Below are positions 23,048 to 33,734 of a stretch of 64,000 nt of DNA, one piece after another (within the stretch, counting starts at the first letter, position 1; every line of letters starts with the position of its first letter). The DNA is taken from positions 21,526,120 to 21,590,119 of the forward strand of contig NC_056040.1 of assembly GCF_004379255.2 (NCBI RefSeq), given 5' to 3'. A program made the position numbers and the translations under genes. This DNA is from Salvia splendens (Eukaryota > Streptophyta > Magnoliopsida > Lamiales > Lamiaceae). A model generated the notes under the pieces. That model made no database searches, was not told where the DNA came from, and saw nothing but the letters and a program-made list of their open reading frames with translations.

Positions 23048-25087
23048 TGACAAACACAGATTTTGCATGTTTTTAAGGACTAGATTTAACTTGTTTTAAA
23101 TGTCAATCATGCAAATTATGTTCTTAAATTGCATATGTTATACATTTGGTATTTTTGACGTGTTTGTTGATAAATGATAGAAAAAGATAAAAAAGGTGAA
23201 AAAAAGGCCAAACTGCAGCAGCCTCTGTTCGAGCCCATTCTGGAAGCTATTTTGAAGTACAATCAGTGCTTACTAGATACCAATCTCTTCGTCTTCGAAA
23301 GACCTTCGCGTGGATACCTTAAACATCTAAATCGGAGTTCTGTGGAGAAAGTTATGACCATTTTACAAACATCGCGCAGTGCAGTCAAAATCTGGCGGAA
23401 ATTAGGCGGAAATTCACGGAAGAAAAGAAATTATTATATTATGAAGCCAAATCTCTCCTATTTCTTGTAGGGCACGAAATTTATCAAAAATAAACTTTTT
23501 TCCAGCCTATAAATACCTCTGAACCTAATTCATAATCTTGATCTCAGAGCCTCCAATCCTTCTCCATCTGTACACCTCTTTCCATTCCATAATACACACA
23601 TAATTCATCCATCTTCCATTGGAGCAGAGCTCTGCAGATCCAGGCAAGAGAAGACTGAAGATTGAAGATTCAACCTTGGGTTTTATCAATTTCTTTCATG
23701 TCTCATACTTTAATTGTAGTTTTTACTTGTCTATGAGTAGAACATCTTTTGTAGAATTTTTGGTATAGATATTCGATTGATTTTCCTTGTTAGCTCTTGC
23801 AGTTATTTGATTTATCTGGTGCTTTCTATGTTCAATTGATTAGCTACCTCTTGAATACATGTTAGAGTTGATTAGAGTACTCGGGAGATGAAATAATTGA
23901 CTTGGAAAAAGGGATAATTCACACCTTAATTCAATAGAACTCGGGAGAGTTGAGGTTTTGAGTGAGGTCTTTGATCTTATATGCTTTTAGGAGTTAGGGG
24001 TTTAAGGGTTAGAAGGGGACTTCAATCCTATCACCTAATCTACAGGTTTCTCGCCTCGGGAGGGGGTTTAATCTATAATTGTGATCGACTTAATAGCTCT
24101 GGAGACCGTAATTCAAGGAAGTCGATTGTGTTTTTGGATCCTAAAATTCTACATTCTTAAGCCTCCTTTGTATTATTTCTTTTTATGTTTTCCATTTTTT
24201 TGTTTATTTCTTTCAGTCTAGTTTAATTAATCAACCCAAAAATCACGTGTCTCTAGATAGTATATGACGCTTAGTATATGGTAGTCAGTTGCAATCTTAT
24301 TCCCTGTGTTCGATATCCGGTACTGACCTTTAGCTATACTAGATCTACCTTGTATGCTTGCAGGTATTTTTAGTGCTAATAAATAGTGCATCAAGTTTTT
24401 GGCGCCTTTGCCGGGGAATATTATTGCTTTAAGCTGATATTGTAGAACGGTTGATAATACTAATTTGGAGTGTAATATTTTGTATAGTTTTGTTTTAATT
24501 GTTTTTATTGTATTTGTTTTGCAAGGAGCACCAAGCACAATAATGGATTACTCTGCGCTCCTATGGAAGATGCAATTATCTGCTACAACATTTGATATAC
24601 TCCGTAGAGCGTGGGTGAGATATAAAATATGCTTGCTCTCTTGTTTTTATTATTTTTTTTACCTTTAGTTTTCTCCTCCGTAGAGCTGAAGTTTTTCTCC
24701 ATAGAGCTTAAGTTAAATAAAAATAGTAATAAAAAATTCTTTTCTTTAAACTTTTTTTTCCTTTTCCGTTTGATTTTTTTTTTCCTTTTCTTTTTTTTTT
24801 CTTTTTCCTTTTGTTAAAACTTCTTTTTCTTCGTATTTTTTTCAAGAAAATCTTTAAAAAAAAGTAGAAAAACTAGAACCTCCTTCCCCTTAGTTTTGAT
24901 CTTGAATTTTTTCCTTGAATGGCCTTGTTGTTGATTTATATATTGGAAGTTTGGATTGGAGTTTGATGGACGATGATGAATTTGTGGGACTTGGATTTTT
25001 GGAATTAATTATTGTTGGGTGTGCTTGAGTATGTTGATCTTGTTGGATGAAAATTGAATATCACTTTTATTGATTGTTGATACACAT
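23048..25087 (+). mobile_element. LTR-retrotransposon fragment inserted in integrase of gypsy 1
   Basis: The integrase frame stops at TACTAAG (23041-23047) and resumes after a second TACTAAG (25088-25094). The insert starts with the LTR-like TGACAAACAC, has a TATAAATA at about 23505 and a likely LTR end GTGCATCA at about 24393. It is followed by TTTTTGGCGCCTTTGCCGGGG, close to the tRNA-Asp-type primer-binding site of Athila/Tat-like gypsy elements. About 0.7 kb of non-coding leader follows, with a T-rich tract at about 24730-24840. No 3' LTR and no pol are present, so the copy is truncated. The small open frames within show no known domain. Confidence 0.65.
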
Positions 25088-25094
25088 TACTAAG

Positions 25095-25694
25095 TTACAG
25101 TTTACCACCGCTTATCACCCGCAGACGGACGGCCAGTCGGAGGTGACAAACAGCGCCTTGGAACAATATCTGCGCGCCTTTGTTTATGATCGACCCAAGC
25201 GTTGGTTCGCCCTTTTGCCATGGGCGGAATTGGCTTTGAATTGCAGTGTCAATGCGAGCATTAGGATGTCACCTTTCCAGGCACTCTATGGCCGGGAACC
25301 GCCGAGTTTGTTCGACACTTATGCTCGACCGTCGCACAATGTGGAAGTGACGGATTTGTTAAAGGAACGGGAGGAAACATTGCGAGCTCTGAAGCTCCGC
25401 ATTCAGAAGTCACAGCTGTCCATGACGGAGTTTGCGAATCGGAAACGCCGAGACATAGAATTTAAGGTGGGGGACTCGGTATTAATTAAGCTTCAACCAT
25501 ACAGACAGAAGTCGGTAGGTAGACCGCTATCTAACAAGCTCACTCGTTGCTATTATGGGCCATATGTGATTTTGGAATGCATTGGGAAGGTAGCTTATCG
25601 CTTACAGCTGCCCGTCGATAGCAAGATCCACGACGTTTTCCATGTCTTGTTGTTGAAACTGTTCGTTCCACACAAGTCTGAAAGTGTGGCATTA
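25095..25694 (+). pseudogene. Integrase continuation of gypsy element 1
   Basis: The integrase resumes with LQFTTAYHPQTDGQSE, the region around the third acidic catalytic residue, through NRKRRDIEFKVGDSVLIKL and the IHDVFHVLLLKLF motif that precedes the C-terminal tail. The frame is open from the junction to the start of element 2. It is interrupted at CATTA (25690-25694), the target site of the minus-strand element 2. Confidence 0.88.
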
Positions 25695-26225
25695 TGTTAA
25701 GGATGAATTCCTTAACTCGATTCAATTCCTTCGTGAAGTCGCGAGAATCTTTGCCCGTCGATCAACGACGTTAGGAATTAGGTTTCTTTGTGAAGAAGAA
25801 AGGAAAATTAGCGTAAAAAATATCTTATTTCATAAGGAGAGAAATAAAATACACGCCTATTTATACTAGGACCCTAGGGTTGATTCGACCTACGATCCGG
25901 GAAAGAATCAACTAAGAAAACCCGGAAAGGAGTTTATAATTCACTCGACGCAATTAAATTAAATAAGCCCAAAAGTACTAATGATAATAAAATAAAGAAA
26001 AATAATAAAAGAAATACTAAGCTAAAGGAAATAAGTCTCGTCCTCCTCATGCTTGTGCCACGTCGGCCAGACGGGCCGGAGGTCGGCGCTGCCTACGCGC
26101 GCGATCTCTGGCGATGGTTCTCTCTGTCTCCCTGGCTCCTCTATCTCTCGTGTCCACGTCCAATTCTTCTATTACCTCGTCGTGAGCCGACTCCTCGGGG
26201 GTGATCGGCTGTCGGTACCGTAACA
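25695..26225 (-). repeat. 3' LTR of gypsy element 2
   Basis: The plus-strand text runs TGTTAAGGATGAATTCC to GGTACCGTAACA. It is 531 bp, against 530 bp for its partner at 31061-31590, with a dozen or so visible mismatches. The LTR adjoins a polypurine tract seen on + as a run of eight C at about 26228-26235. Its first 175 bp in element orientation are in frame with a tail reading RDRARRQRRPPARLADVAQA. Confidence 0.92.
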
Positions 26226-27392
26226 ACTCCCCCCCCGATAGCGGCGAACTTGTCCTCAAGGAGCAAGGATGGAAACTGGCGTTGCACCACATCTCTAGGT
26301 TCCCAACTCGGATCACCGGCGTCGTCCTCCCATTCCAGGAGCAGCTCCTCCACCGACGTCCCATCGCGCCACACCGTTCGTCGATCCAGCACCCGCGATG
26401 GGCGGACCACCGGTCTACCACGCGCGAAGGTAACGGGGAGCGGCGTTGTCGCCTTGCTGACCCCCTCAACAAAAGGCTTTAACAGCCCTACATGAAACAC
26501 GTCGTGCACGCGACTTCCCTCTGGCAACTTAAGCCTATAAGCCACCTGGCCAATTCGCTCCAACACCTCAAAGGGCCCATAAAATCGCCTCGCGAGTTTC
26601 GACGATAAAGGCTTCTCGACGGAATGTTGTCGGTATAATTGTAACTTCAACAACACCATATCCCCGACCTCAAACTCAACGTCCCTACGGTGCTTGTTCA
26701 CCACCTCGCGCATTCTCTGCTGTGCGCGCTCCAGATTTCTTCGAAGCGCCACTATCAACTCCCCCCGTTGAGTAATCATTTCTGCTACGTCCGGAGGTGT
26801 TGACGCTGGCGGTTGTGCCGCGATGAGTGTGGGGGGTCGCGCCCGTACAGCGCTTTGAATGGTGATGTCCCCAACCCTTCATGATGGAAGCAATTCAATG
26901 CAAGTTCCGCCCACGGCAGAAAATTCGACCATTTGGACGGTCTATCCGCGACGAATGCCCTCAAATACTGCTCCAACCCCCTATTTCGCACCTCCGTCTG
27001 CCCATCCGACTGCGGGTGATAGGCGGTCGAGAAATTAAGCTTCGTCCCACTCAAACGCAACATTCCTTCCCAAATGTTATTCAAGAAGACCGGGTCTCTG
27101 TCCGAAACCAACGTCTTCGGGAACCCATGATGTTTTACCACCGTCTCGATGAACACAGCGGCCACCTTCAGGGCATTGTAGTTCCTTGGTAATGGAGAGA
27201 AGTGCGCGTACTTCGTCAACCGATCAACCACCACTAGAATCGCTGTGAAGCCCCGTGACTGTGGCAGGCCCGTGATGAAATCCATCGAAACGTCCTCCCA
27301 AACCTGTGAGGGTTCGGTAGCGGCTGCAACAGCCCTGCTGGCGTCTGGGTGGAATACTTCGTCGTCTGGCAGTCAAAACAAGCCTCCACAAA
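26141..27392 (-). pseudogene. Integrase and chromodomain-like tail of gypsy element 2
   Basis: After the TGA at 27393 the integrase continues FVEACFDCQTTKY, shifts frame before MDFITGLPQSRG (27285), and runs through DRLTKYAHF, VSDRDPVF and AYHPQSDGQTEV, the catalytic core with its acidic residues. It shifts again near 26785. The last open part (26779-26141) has the HRRDVEFEVGDMVLLKL C-terminal integrase motif, then VHDVFHVGLLKPF and a chromodomain-like segment (VLDRRTVWRDG to WEPRDVVQRQFP). This makes it chromovirus-like. The run of eight G in the polypurine tract appears to push the end of the frame off the LTR-encoded tail. Confidence 0.85.
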
Positions 27393-29690
27393 TCACTTGA
27401 CATCCTTGCGCATCCCCTTCCAAAAGAACGCCGCCGCGAGGCGCTTAAAAGTACGGTCGACACCCGGGTGACCGGCTGCCGGCGCCGCATGAAACTCTTG
27501 GAGCAACACGTCCTTGACTGATGAATCCCGACTCACATACATGCGACGTTTGTAGTATAAGAGGCCGTCCACAAATGATATCGCCGGGTCGCCCGTACCC
27601 GTCTCCACGGCCGCCCGCAAATCAACTAATTCTGCACTCGTCTGCGCCTCGTCTCTCAACGTCTGAAGGACCTCGGGGACCGGCTGCGCCACCATGGCCA
27701 GTACGCGGCTATCCTCCGCCGGGTCCTGTCCCTCTGCCGCGGCGTCGGGTTCTACCTCCACCTCGGCGTCCGGATCCCTTCTGGACAAGGCATCAGCGAC
27801 CTTGTTCGAGGCACCCGTCTTATACTCGATGCGGAATTTATATCCCATCAATTTCCTTGCATAGAACTGCTTATCGGGTGTCTGAATCACCTGCTGCAGG
27901 AGATCCTTCAAACTCTTTTGGTCGCTGCGGATTACGAATTCCCGACCAAGCAAGTACTGTCGCCACTTCTGCACAGATTCAAAAATGGCGTAAAGTTCCT
28001 TGTGGTACGTCGATGCTACACGGCGCCTTGGTCCCAGCTTCTTACTGAAGTACGCCAGGGGATGGCTATCCTGAAGTAGCACCGCCCCGACCCCAAAATC
28101 GGACGCATCAGTCTCCAAGTAGAAAGTCCGGGTGAAATCGGGTAATCGAAGGACCGGAGCCGTCGACATAGCGTCCTTCAATGCTGTGAAGCTCATCTCC
28201 GCTTCCGCCGACCATCCAAACGAGTCCTTCTTTAATAACTCCGTCAGAGGACCCGCAATTGAAGCATAATGCTGCACAAACCGCCTGTAGTAGCCCGTCA
28301 GACCCAAAAATCCGCGAAGTTGGCGCACCGAGGTAGGCACCGGCCACGCTAACATCGCCTCGATTTTAGACCGGTCCGCCATTAAGTGCCCCTCCAAAAT
28401 CACATGGCCCAGATACTCCACCGTTGTACACGCAGAGGTGCACTTATTCAGTTTAACATAGAAATTACTCCTCGCGAGAATAGTAAGTACTTCATTCAGA
28501 TGGCGAACATGTGCCGACAGCGTGGGACTGTAGATGAGGATGTCGTCGAAGAACACGATCACGAACTTGCGCAAGAGCAGCCTAAACAAAGTATTCATGG
28601 CCGACTGGAAGGTAGACGGCGCGTTTGTTAGCCCGAATGGCATAACCAGGAACTCAAAGTGCCCATCATGCGTGCGAAAAGTGGTCTTATATATGTCCTC
28701 GTCACACATCCTGATCTGGTGATAGCCGGAACGCAGATCCAACTTGGAAAAGAACCTTGCCGACCCCAACTCATCAAATAATTCATCAGTCGTCGGGATT
28801 GGAAATTGGTCGGGAACCGTTGCCGCGTTTAAGGCCCGGTAATCAATACAAAAGCGGAATGAGCCGTCCTTCTTCCGGATCAGTAATACCGGCGACGAGA
28901 AAGGGCTCTGGCTGGGGCGAATTATGCCTAAGTCCAACATCTCCTTCACTTGTCTCTCTATTTCCGTCTTCTGGAAGTAGGGGTATCTGTAAGGCCGCAC
29001 GTTAACTGGTTTCGAGTCCGGAAGCAGATGGATCCTGTGATCAAACGGCCGGCGGGGAGGAATTCCTGTCGGCATGCCAAACACCCCATTATGCGCTCTC
29101 AGTACTGCCACGATCTCCTCCGGCAATTCGGTTGGAAAAGAAATCGCCGGCTGCTCCTGCAACGCCTCCCGTTGCGGTAACTGGACGAGCTCATAGAGCT
29201 CTGACTCGCCGTTAAGAGTGAACAACGACGCAAACTGACGCATGGATACCACCCTGGTCGGTGGCGGCACCAACTTCAGAATAATGTGTTCCCCGTTGCG
29301 CACAAACTCCAACGTGCCCGTCTCAAAGTCATTCGTCACCCGGCGGAGGGACTTAAGCCACATCCTTCCCAAGATCACGTCCGGTCCGTGGATCGGCAGG
29401 ATGTGTAAATCCACCATAAAGACGTGGTTCTGAACCACTATCCTCGTCTGTTTGGTCGTCCAAGAACAGAGTAATGACTGGCCGTTCCCCACATAAACTC
29501 TAAACGGCCGTACCCGTTGAAGGGGCAGCGCCAACTTCTCCCCCACGCTGGGATGGAGGAAGTCATGCGAACTACCTGTGTCGACCAAGATCCGTACCTC
29601 CGCAGATCCAATTCTACCCGCCAATTCTATGTCGTCCTCTTTTTGTCTCCCCTCCATCGCAAAGATGTGAGAAAGATCCGCGGTCACCAT
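27393..29690 (-). pseudogene. pol of gypsy element 2: protease, reverse transcriptase, RNase H
   Basis: This 765-codon open stretch is the longest surviving part of the polyprotein and probably never had its own start. It contains the retropepsin site VDTGSSHDF (Asp37), reverse transcriptase motifs ([11 protein letters not shown] at 317-327, the active-site FFDDILIYS with Asp382 and Asp383, LGLTGYYRRF), RNase H (LETDASDFGVGAVL with Asp528, then YHKELYAI with Glu565) and the integrase H2C2 finger start (FHAAPAAGHPG, about 733-743). It ends at an in-frame TGA just before FVEACFDC, where relatives usually carry a charged residue. CGA to TGA is the simplest change. All reverse transcriptase and protease catalytic residues are intact. 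Confidence 0.9.
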
Positions 29691-29720
29691 TTGATTTCTC
29701 GGAGTAGTCTCCTCATCCTC

Positions 29721-31028
29721 CTACACCTCATCCTCAGAGTCGTCGTCCACGCCCATGTAGACCAAGAACTTCCCGCGGCAGTTATGCCCCGGAACCCACT
29801 TCTCTGGACAAAACCAACACAGCCCCAAGCGTGAACGCTCCGCCTTCTCCGCAACAGTCAATCGAATCACGGGCAGCTTCGCAAACTCGGAGAATTTCTG
29901 CTGCGGGGGCCTATTAATATGCGGTGGCTGAACAGGCTGTTTCTGCTCAAAGCGCGGTCCCCCACAGCACTGAAATCCTGGGGGTATCTGGGGCTTCTCC
30001 AAACAACTATCGAAATCCACCGCTAGCGCCATAGCCGCGGCCACAGATGCCGGGTACTGGTGACGCACCTGGTTCTTAACCGGCTGAGACAAACCCTCAA
30101 TGTAAATTGGCAATAAAATATACTCCGGGACGCCCCTGACACGGTTCAGCATCGTCTCAAAAGACGCGTTATACTCCCCCAAAGATCCTGTCTGGCACAA
30201 CTTCGCAATTAACCCGATGAAGTTCTGAAAACATTGAGGATCAAATCGCCTGCGCACATCCGCCAGAAAATCCCACCAGTTCGCATCCGGATTATTCTCG
30301 CGGTAATTAAAAATCCACTCTGATGCCTGCCCTTCAAACATCATCACCACATAATGCAGCCTCCGTTCTTCCGGCGTACCCATATGCTCAAAATAATATT
30401 GCACTCTCGATATCCAATTCGCCGCGTCAGAGCCGTCAAATCGGGGAGCTTTCATCTTCTCGTATCGGGGCTAATCCCCACGCCCTTGATCCCAGCGATT
30501 CGAATCCGAGGCTCCTACGCCATCCGTACGCCCCCATGCACCATCCCAAGCCGTCGGATGTTGGTTAAAACGGGACTCCGATCGGTGCAACGGATTATCC
30601 CAAGCCGTTGGTCGGTTGCCACGCACCCCCACTCCACCGGACATGTCCCATGGAGACGCTCCCGTAGGGTTCGCCGTTGACGCCCCTCGTAAGTGCAAGC
30701 CGCCGCCAAACCCTAGATTAGGGTGAGTCGCGACTCCCGTCGCTGCCGTGGCCACGGAGCGGTACCGCCCCCCGTCATCTCTCCCTCGCTGCCACTCCGG
30801 GTAAGGCGGGTCCGCCTCCGGTCGCTGCGGTTGATGAGTGTTGGCGGCGCGGCGGTCCGAGGCGTCAGCCCTGGCCTCCAGGCGCGCGAGCGACGCCAGG
30901 ATGTGCTCCAAGGCGAGCGATGGTGGATCAACGGCCCCACTTGGTAGTGGCCGCGACTCCACACCCACGTTGACGCAAGCCGACGTTGCTCCCATCGGTT
31001 CCGTGCGATTTCCCACTCGATTCGACAT
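29721..31028 (-). pseudogene. gag of gypsy element 2, split by one stop
   Basis: The capsid gene starts at the ATG at 31028 (MSNRVGNRTEPMGATS). It has a Pro/Arg/Gly-rich, disordered N-terminus, then a TAG at 30471-30473. Five codons later, in the same frame, follows MKAPRFDGSDAANWISRVQ, the conserved gypsy capsid start, through YNASFETMLNRVRGVPEYI. A partial zinc-knuckle-like CWFCPEKWVPGHNC occurs near the end. A second in-frame TAG at 29721-29723 (after SEDEV) separates it from pol, and the frame continues unchanged into the protease. Two point reversions would join gag and pol in one frame. Confidence 0.88.
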
Positions 31029-31060
31029 GGATGAATGAGATCGTCAATGAAGGCACCAGT

Positions 31061-31590
31061 TGTTAAGGATGAATTCCTTAACTCGATTCAATTCCTTCGT
31101 GAAGTCGTGGGAATCTTTGCCCGTCGATCAACGACGTTAGGAATTAGGTTTCTTTGTGAAGAAGAAAGGAAAATTAGCGTAAAAAATATCTTATTTCATA
31201 AGGAGAGAAATAAAATACACGCTTATTTATACTAGGACCCTAGGGTTGATTCTACATACGATCCGGGAAAGAATGAACTAAGAAAACCCGGAAAGGAGTT
31301 TATAATTCACTCGACGCAATTAAATTAAATAAGCCCAAAAGTACTAATGATAATAAAATAAAGAAAACTAATAAAAGAAATACTAAGCTAAAGGAAATAA
31401 GTCTCGTCCTCCACATGCATGTGCCACGTCGGCCAGACGGGCCGGAGGTCGGCGCTGCCTACGCGCGCGATCTCTGGCGATGGTTCTCTCCGTCTCCCTG
31501 GCTCCTCTATCTCTCGTGTCCACGTCCAATTCTTCTATTGCCTCGTCGTGAGCCGACTCCTCGGGGTGATCGGCCGTCGGTACCGTAACA
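31061..31590 (-). repeat. 5' LTR of gypsy element 2
   Basis: It is the partner of 25695-26225 with the same ends (TGTTAAGG and CCGTAACA). A TATAAATA is present on the minus strand at about 31224-31231. The primer-binding-like segment lies just inside at about 31045-31060 (minus strand ACTGGTGCCTTCATTG). The 71-codon + frame inside reads only LTR sequence and is not a gene. Confidence 0.92.
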
Positions 31591-31595
31591 CATTA

Positions 31596-31876
31596 TCGCT
31601 AGAATTCAAATGGGGCCAACCTTGAGACACTCCTATTGACGCCACGCGCAAACACAGGGTATTGGTCGATAAGATTCCACAAGTCCAATGGTTGGTGCGA
31701 TGGTCTTCCGACGCAGGAGCTGTACTGTCATGGGAGCCGGAGGATCTACTGAAGACTCATTTTCCTCATCTACGCCTCAAGGACAAGGCGGTTGTTATGG
31801 AAGGGGGAGTTGATACGACCTCCGAGAACGTCGACGATGGAGTGCATGAATCCATGCACCACGACACATCCGAGTA
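31596..31876 (+). pseudogene. C-terminal chromodomain-like tail of gypsy element 1
   Basis: This is the last piece of the element 1 polyprotein after removal of element 2. It has WLVRWSSDAGAVLSWEPEDL and THFPHLRLKDKAV, matching the chromodomain-like segment of element 2 in order and spacing. A stop at about 31623 breaks it. The frame passes through the polypurine tract AAGGGGGAG (about 31801-31809) and enters the 3' LTR, ending at 31876. Confidence 0.82.
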
Positions 31877-32229
31877 AGACAAGGAGAAGGGTTTAAAGGC
31901 AAGAGACAGGCCAAAGACGAGAGGGACAAGGAAAGACCGACCAAGGAGAGCCGCGTCCTGACCTACCAAGTATCGGGACTATGTTAGCCATTAGAGATAG
32001 ATTTCTTTTGATTTCTTTTTGATTTGTTTCCTTATTTTTGATTGATTTGTTTCCTTATTTTTGTCGTTCCTTTTCCTTTTAGAATTGAGTCTTTTCGGGT
32101 TCTCTAAAAATACTATAGAAGCCCCATAGATCGAGTCATTGAGAATTAAAGAAATAAAACGCTTTTTGTTTCATTATTTTTTGCTACAACGTGTGCTCTC
32201 AGTTCTCGTTAGGATCATTTTTCCTGTCA
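31811..32229 (+). repeat. 3' LTR of gypsy element 1
   Basis: The LTR runs from TGATACGACC to TTCCTGTCA and is followed by the GTAAA duplication. The TATA box of the 5' LTR is mutated here (CTCTAAAAATACT), and about 24 bp present in the 5' copy are missing near 32166. The larger divergence than between the LTRs of element 2 agrees with element 1 being the older host insertion. Confidence 0.88.
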
Positions 32230-32234
32230 GTAAA

Positions 32235-32656
32235 TCCTTACAAATATGACTTTGGCTAAGCAGCTTTGTTTTTTCACTATATAATGTACAAATATATTCT
32301 AAAAAAACAATATATCTATTTGTCAACGCGTGGAGGTTACCTTGTCAAAATTACAAGCTACCAAGTCCATTATGTGAAGTATTATTATTTTCTAAATCTC
32401 ATCATAATCCAAGTGTAACATCTATATTGGGACGCAAAAAATATTTAGGAGTATTAATTTACAAATCTGAAAGGTTTTTATTTAATCAAAACTTAATCAG
32501 TATTTAATTAATAACTCACAAATTCAGATTTTGGACAATTTTTATCCTTTGATTATTTCTCCACTCAGATTCAAACAGACATTTCGTCGGCGATCGGTTG
32601 TGATTTGTTTTTAAAAAATTGATGATTTTTTATACCCCATGAATATTCGTTCACCA
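32235..32656. other. Intergenic DNA
   Basis: No gene or mobile element boundary is visible. The stretch is AT-rich spacer between the gypsy nest and a TIR element. Confidence 0.5.
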
Positions 32657-33501
32657 TCAGTGTTTTAAAAATCGGACCGGACGGAACCGGACCGGCCGGT
32701 TCGACCATGAACTGGTAGGTGGTCCGGTCCGGTTTACATATTTAAACCAGTGTGAGTTTGAGCCACCCCGAACCGTTTGAACCGGACAGTCGAACCGGTC
32801 CAGCCGGAAATCGGTTTTTACTTTTTTCTGTTCAAAATTTTAAAAACTTATTGTTGGGAGAACTTGAACTCATAACCTCCACTCCAATTAAGAAAAGCTT
32901 AACCACTCCACCACAAGCCCCACATGAAAATATAAGAACATTAAATATTGTTATACATATAATATTAATATTTTTATTTAAAGAAACTAATAATTCATTT
33001 GTTTTATATTTATTTATTATGATACATATAATTATCATCCTTTAAATTTTATCTATACTTTACTAGTTACTAATATATTATTACTATCGTTATATTATAA
33101 GGTTCAATTTTTTCGATATATATATATATATATATTAGTTATTAAATGTATTTTTATAGTATATATTTAATTTATGTAGCCTAACTATTGATATTAAAGT
33201 ATATTTTTGTGTAAACTAATTATAATTTGTATTCGTTATAATATTATTCCACCACTTCAGTTTTTTGAATTAATATAAACTTTATTTATTTTTATATGTA
33301 AAGATTGAATGTTTTTGTGATACATTATTGATCATATTTTATCATTTATTAAATTGGACACCATATTTTGATTTATATATTGAATTATTATATATTTGTA
33401 ACAGTAAAACGGTTCGACCAGTGATTAAACCGGTCCGACCGGTTGAACCATGAACCGGTAGCTTCACCGGTTCGCTTACCGGTTCGGTTTTTAAAACATT
33501 A
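32657..33501. mobile_element. Non-autonomous TIR element with CCGGTT subterminal repeats
   Basis: The left end TCAGTGTTTTAAAAATCGG mirrors the right end, which reads TAATGTTTTAAAAACCG in reverse complement. Both subterminal regions carry ACCGG/CCGGT motifs. A direct 7-bp repeat TTCACCA lies at 32650-32656 and 33502-33508. The AT-rich middle includes a TA dinucleotide run (about 33116-33134) and has no transposase. It is probably hAT-like, but a 7-bp rather than 8-bp duplication leaves that unsure. Confidence 0.65.
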
Positions 33502-33734
33502 TTCACCAACAATGTCCTGCCACGTGAAATATTTCTCTGGTCGTTTAATTCCCTTTTTTATGTGTCAATATTTATTTAGAATTTGCAATTCGTGCAAAAA
33601 GGTTGAACCCCAAATTCTAAGGTTCTGTTCCGACATTATTGTGAGGAGTGTTCAATCAGGATACGTAGTGACTCACTAAAGGGGAGGGCGTAACCAACTT
33701 GTCCTGTCTGAAGCCCACCTCCCAAGGCCTCACA

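Larger units (their letters stand above)
25695..31590 (-). mobile_element. Ty3/gypsy retrotransposon 2 (younger, - strand), complete structure
   Basis: The element has full LTRs at both ends and a perfect 5-bp duplication CATTA (25690-25694 and 31591-31595). On the minus strand the order is 5' LTR (31590-31061), a primer-binding-like ACTGGTGCCTTCATTG, gag, protease, reverse transcriptase, RNase H, integrase, chromodomain-like tail, a G-rich polypurine tract (about 26226-26240) and 3' LTR (26225-25695). At 5,896 bp it is a normal length. Three in-frame stops and at least two frameshifts break the polyprotein. Confidence 0.93.
18870..32229 (+). mobile_element. Ty3/gypsy retrotransposon 1 (older, + strand), with two insertions
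   Basis: The element is bounded by LTRs at 18870-19311 and 31811-32229 and by a 5-bp duplication GTAAA (18865-18869 and 32230-32234). The order gag, protease, reverse transcriptase, RNase H, integrase, C-terminal chromodomain-like tail is that of Ty3/gypsy. It is interrupted by an LTR-retrotransposon fragment at 23048-25087 and by a complete minus-strand gypsy element at 25695-31590. Removing both leaves about 5.4 kb, a normal size. Its frames contain many stops and it cannot be active. Confidence 0.92.

Noticed and set aside
18870..31876. Possible endogenous plant pararetrovirus
   Set aside because: Both elements have LTRs with 5-bp duplications and an integrase, and no movement-protein or viral coat signature, so they are Ty3/gypsy retrotransposons.
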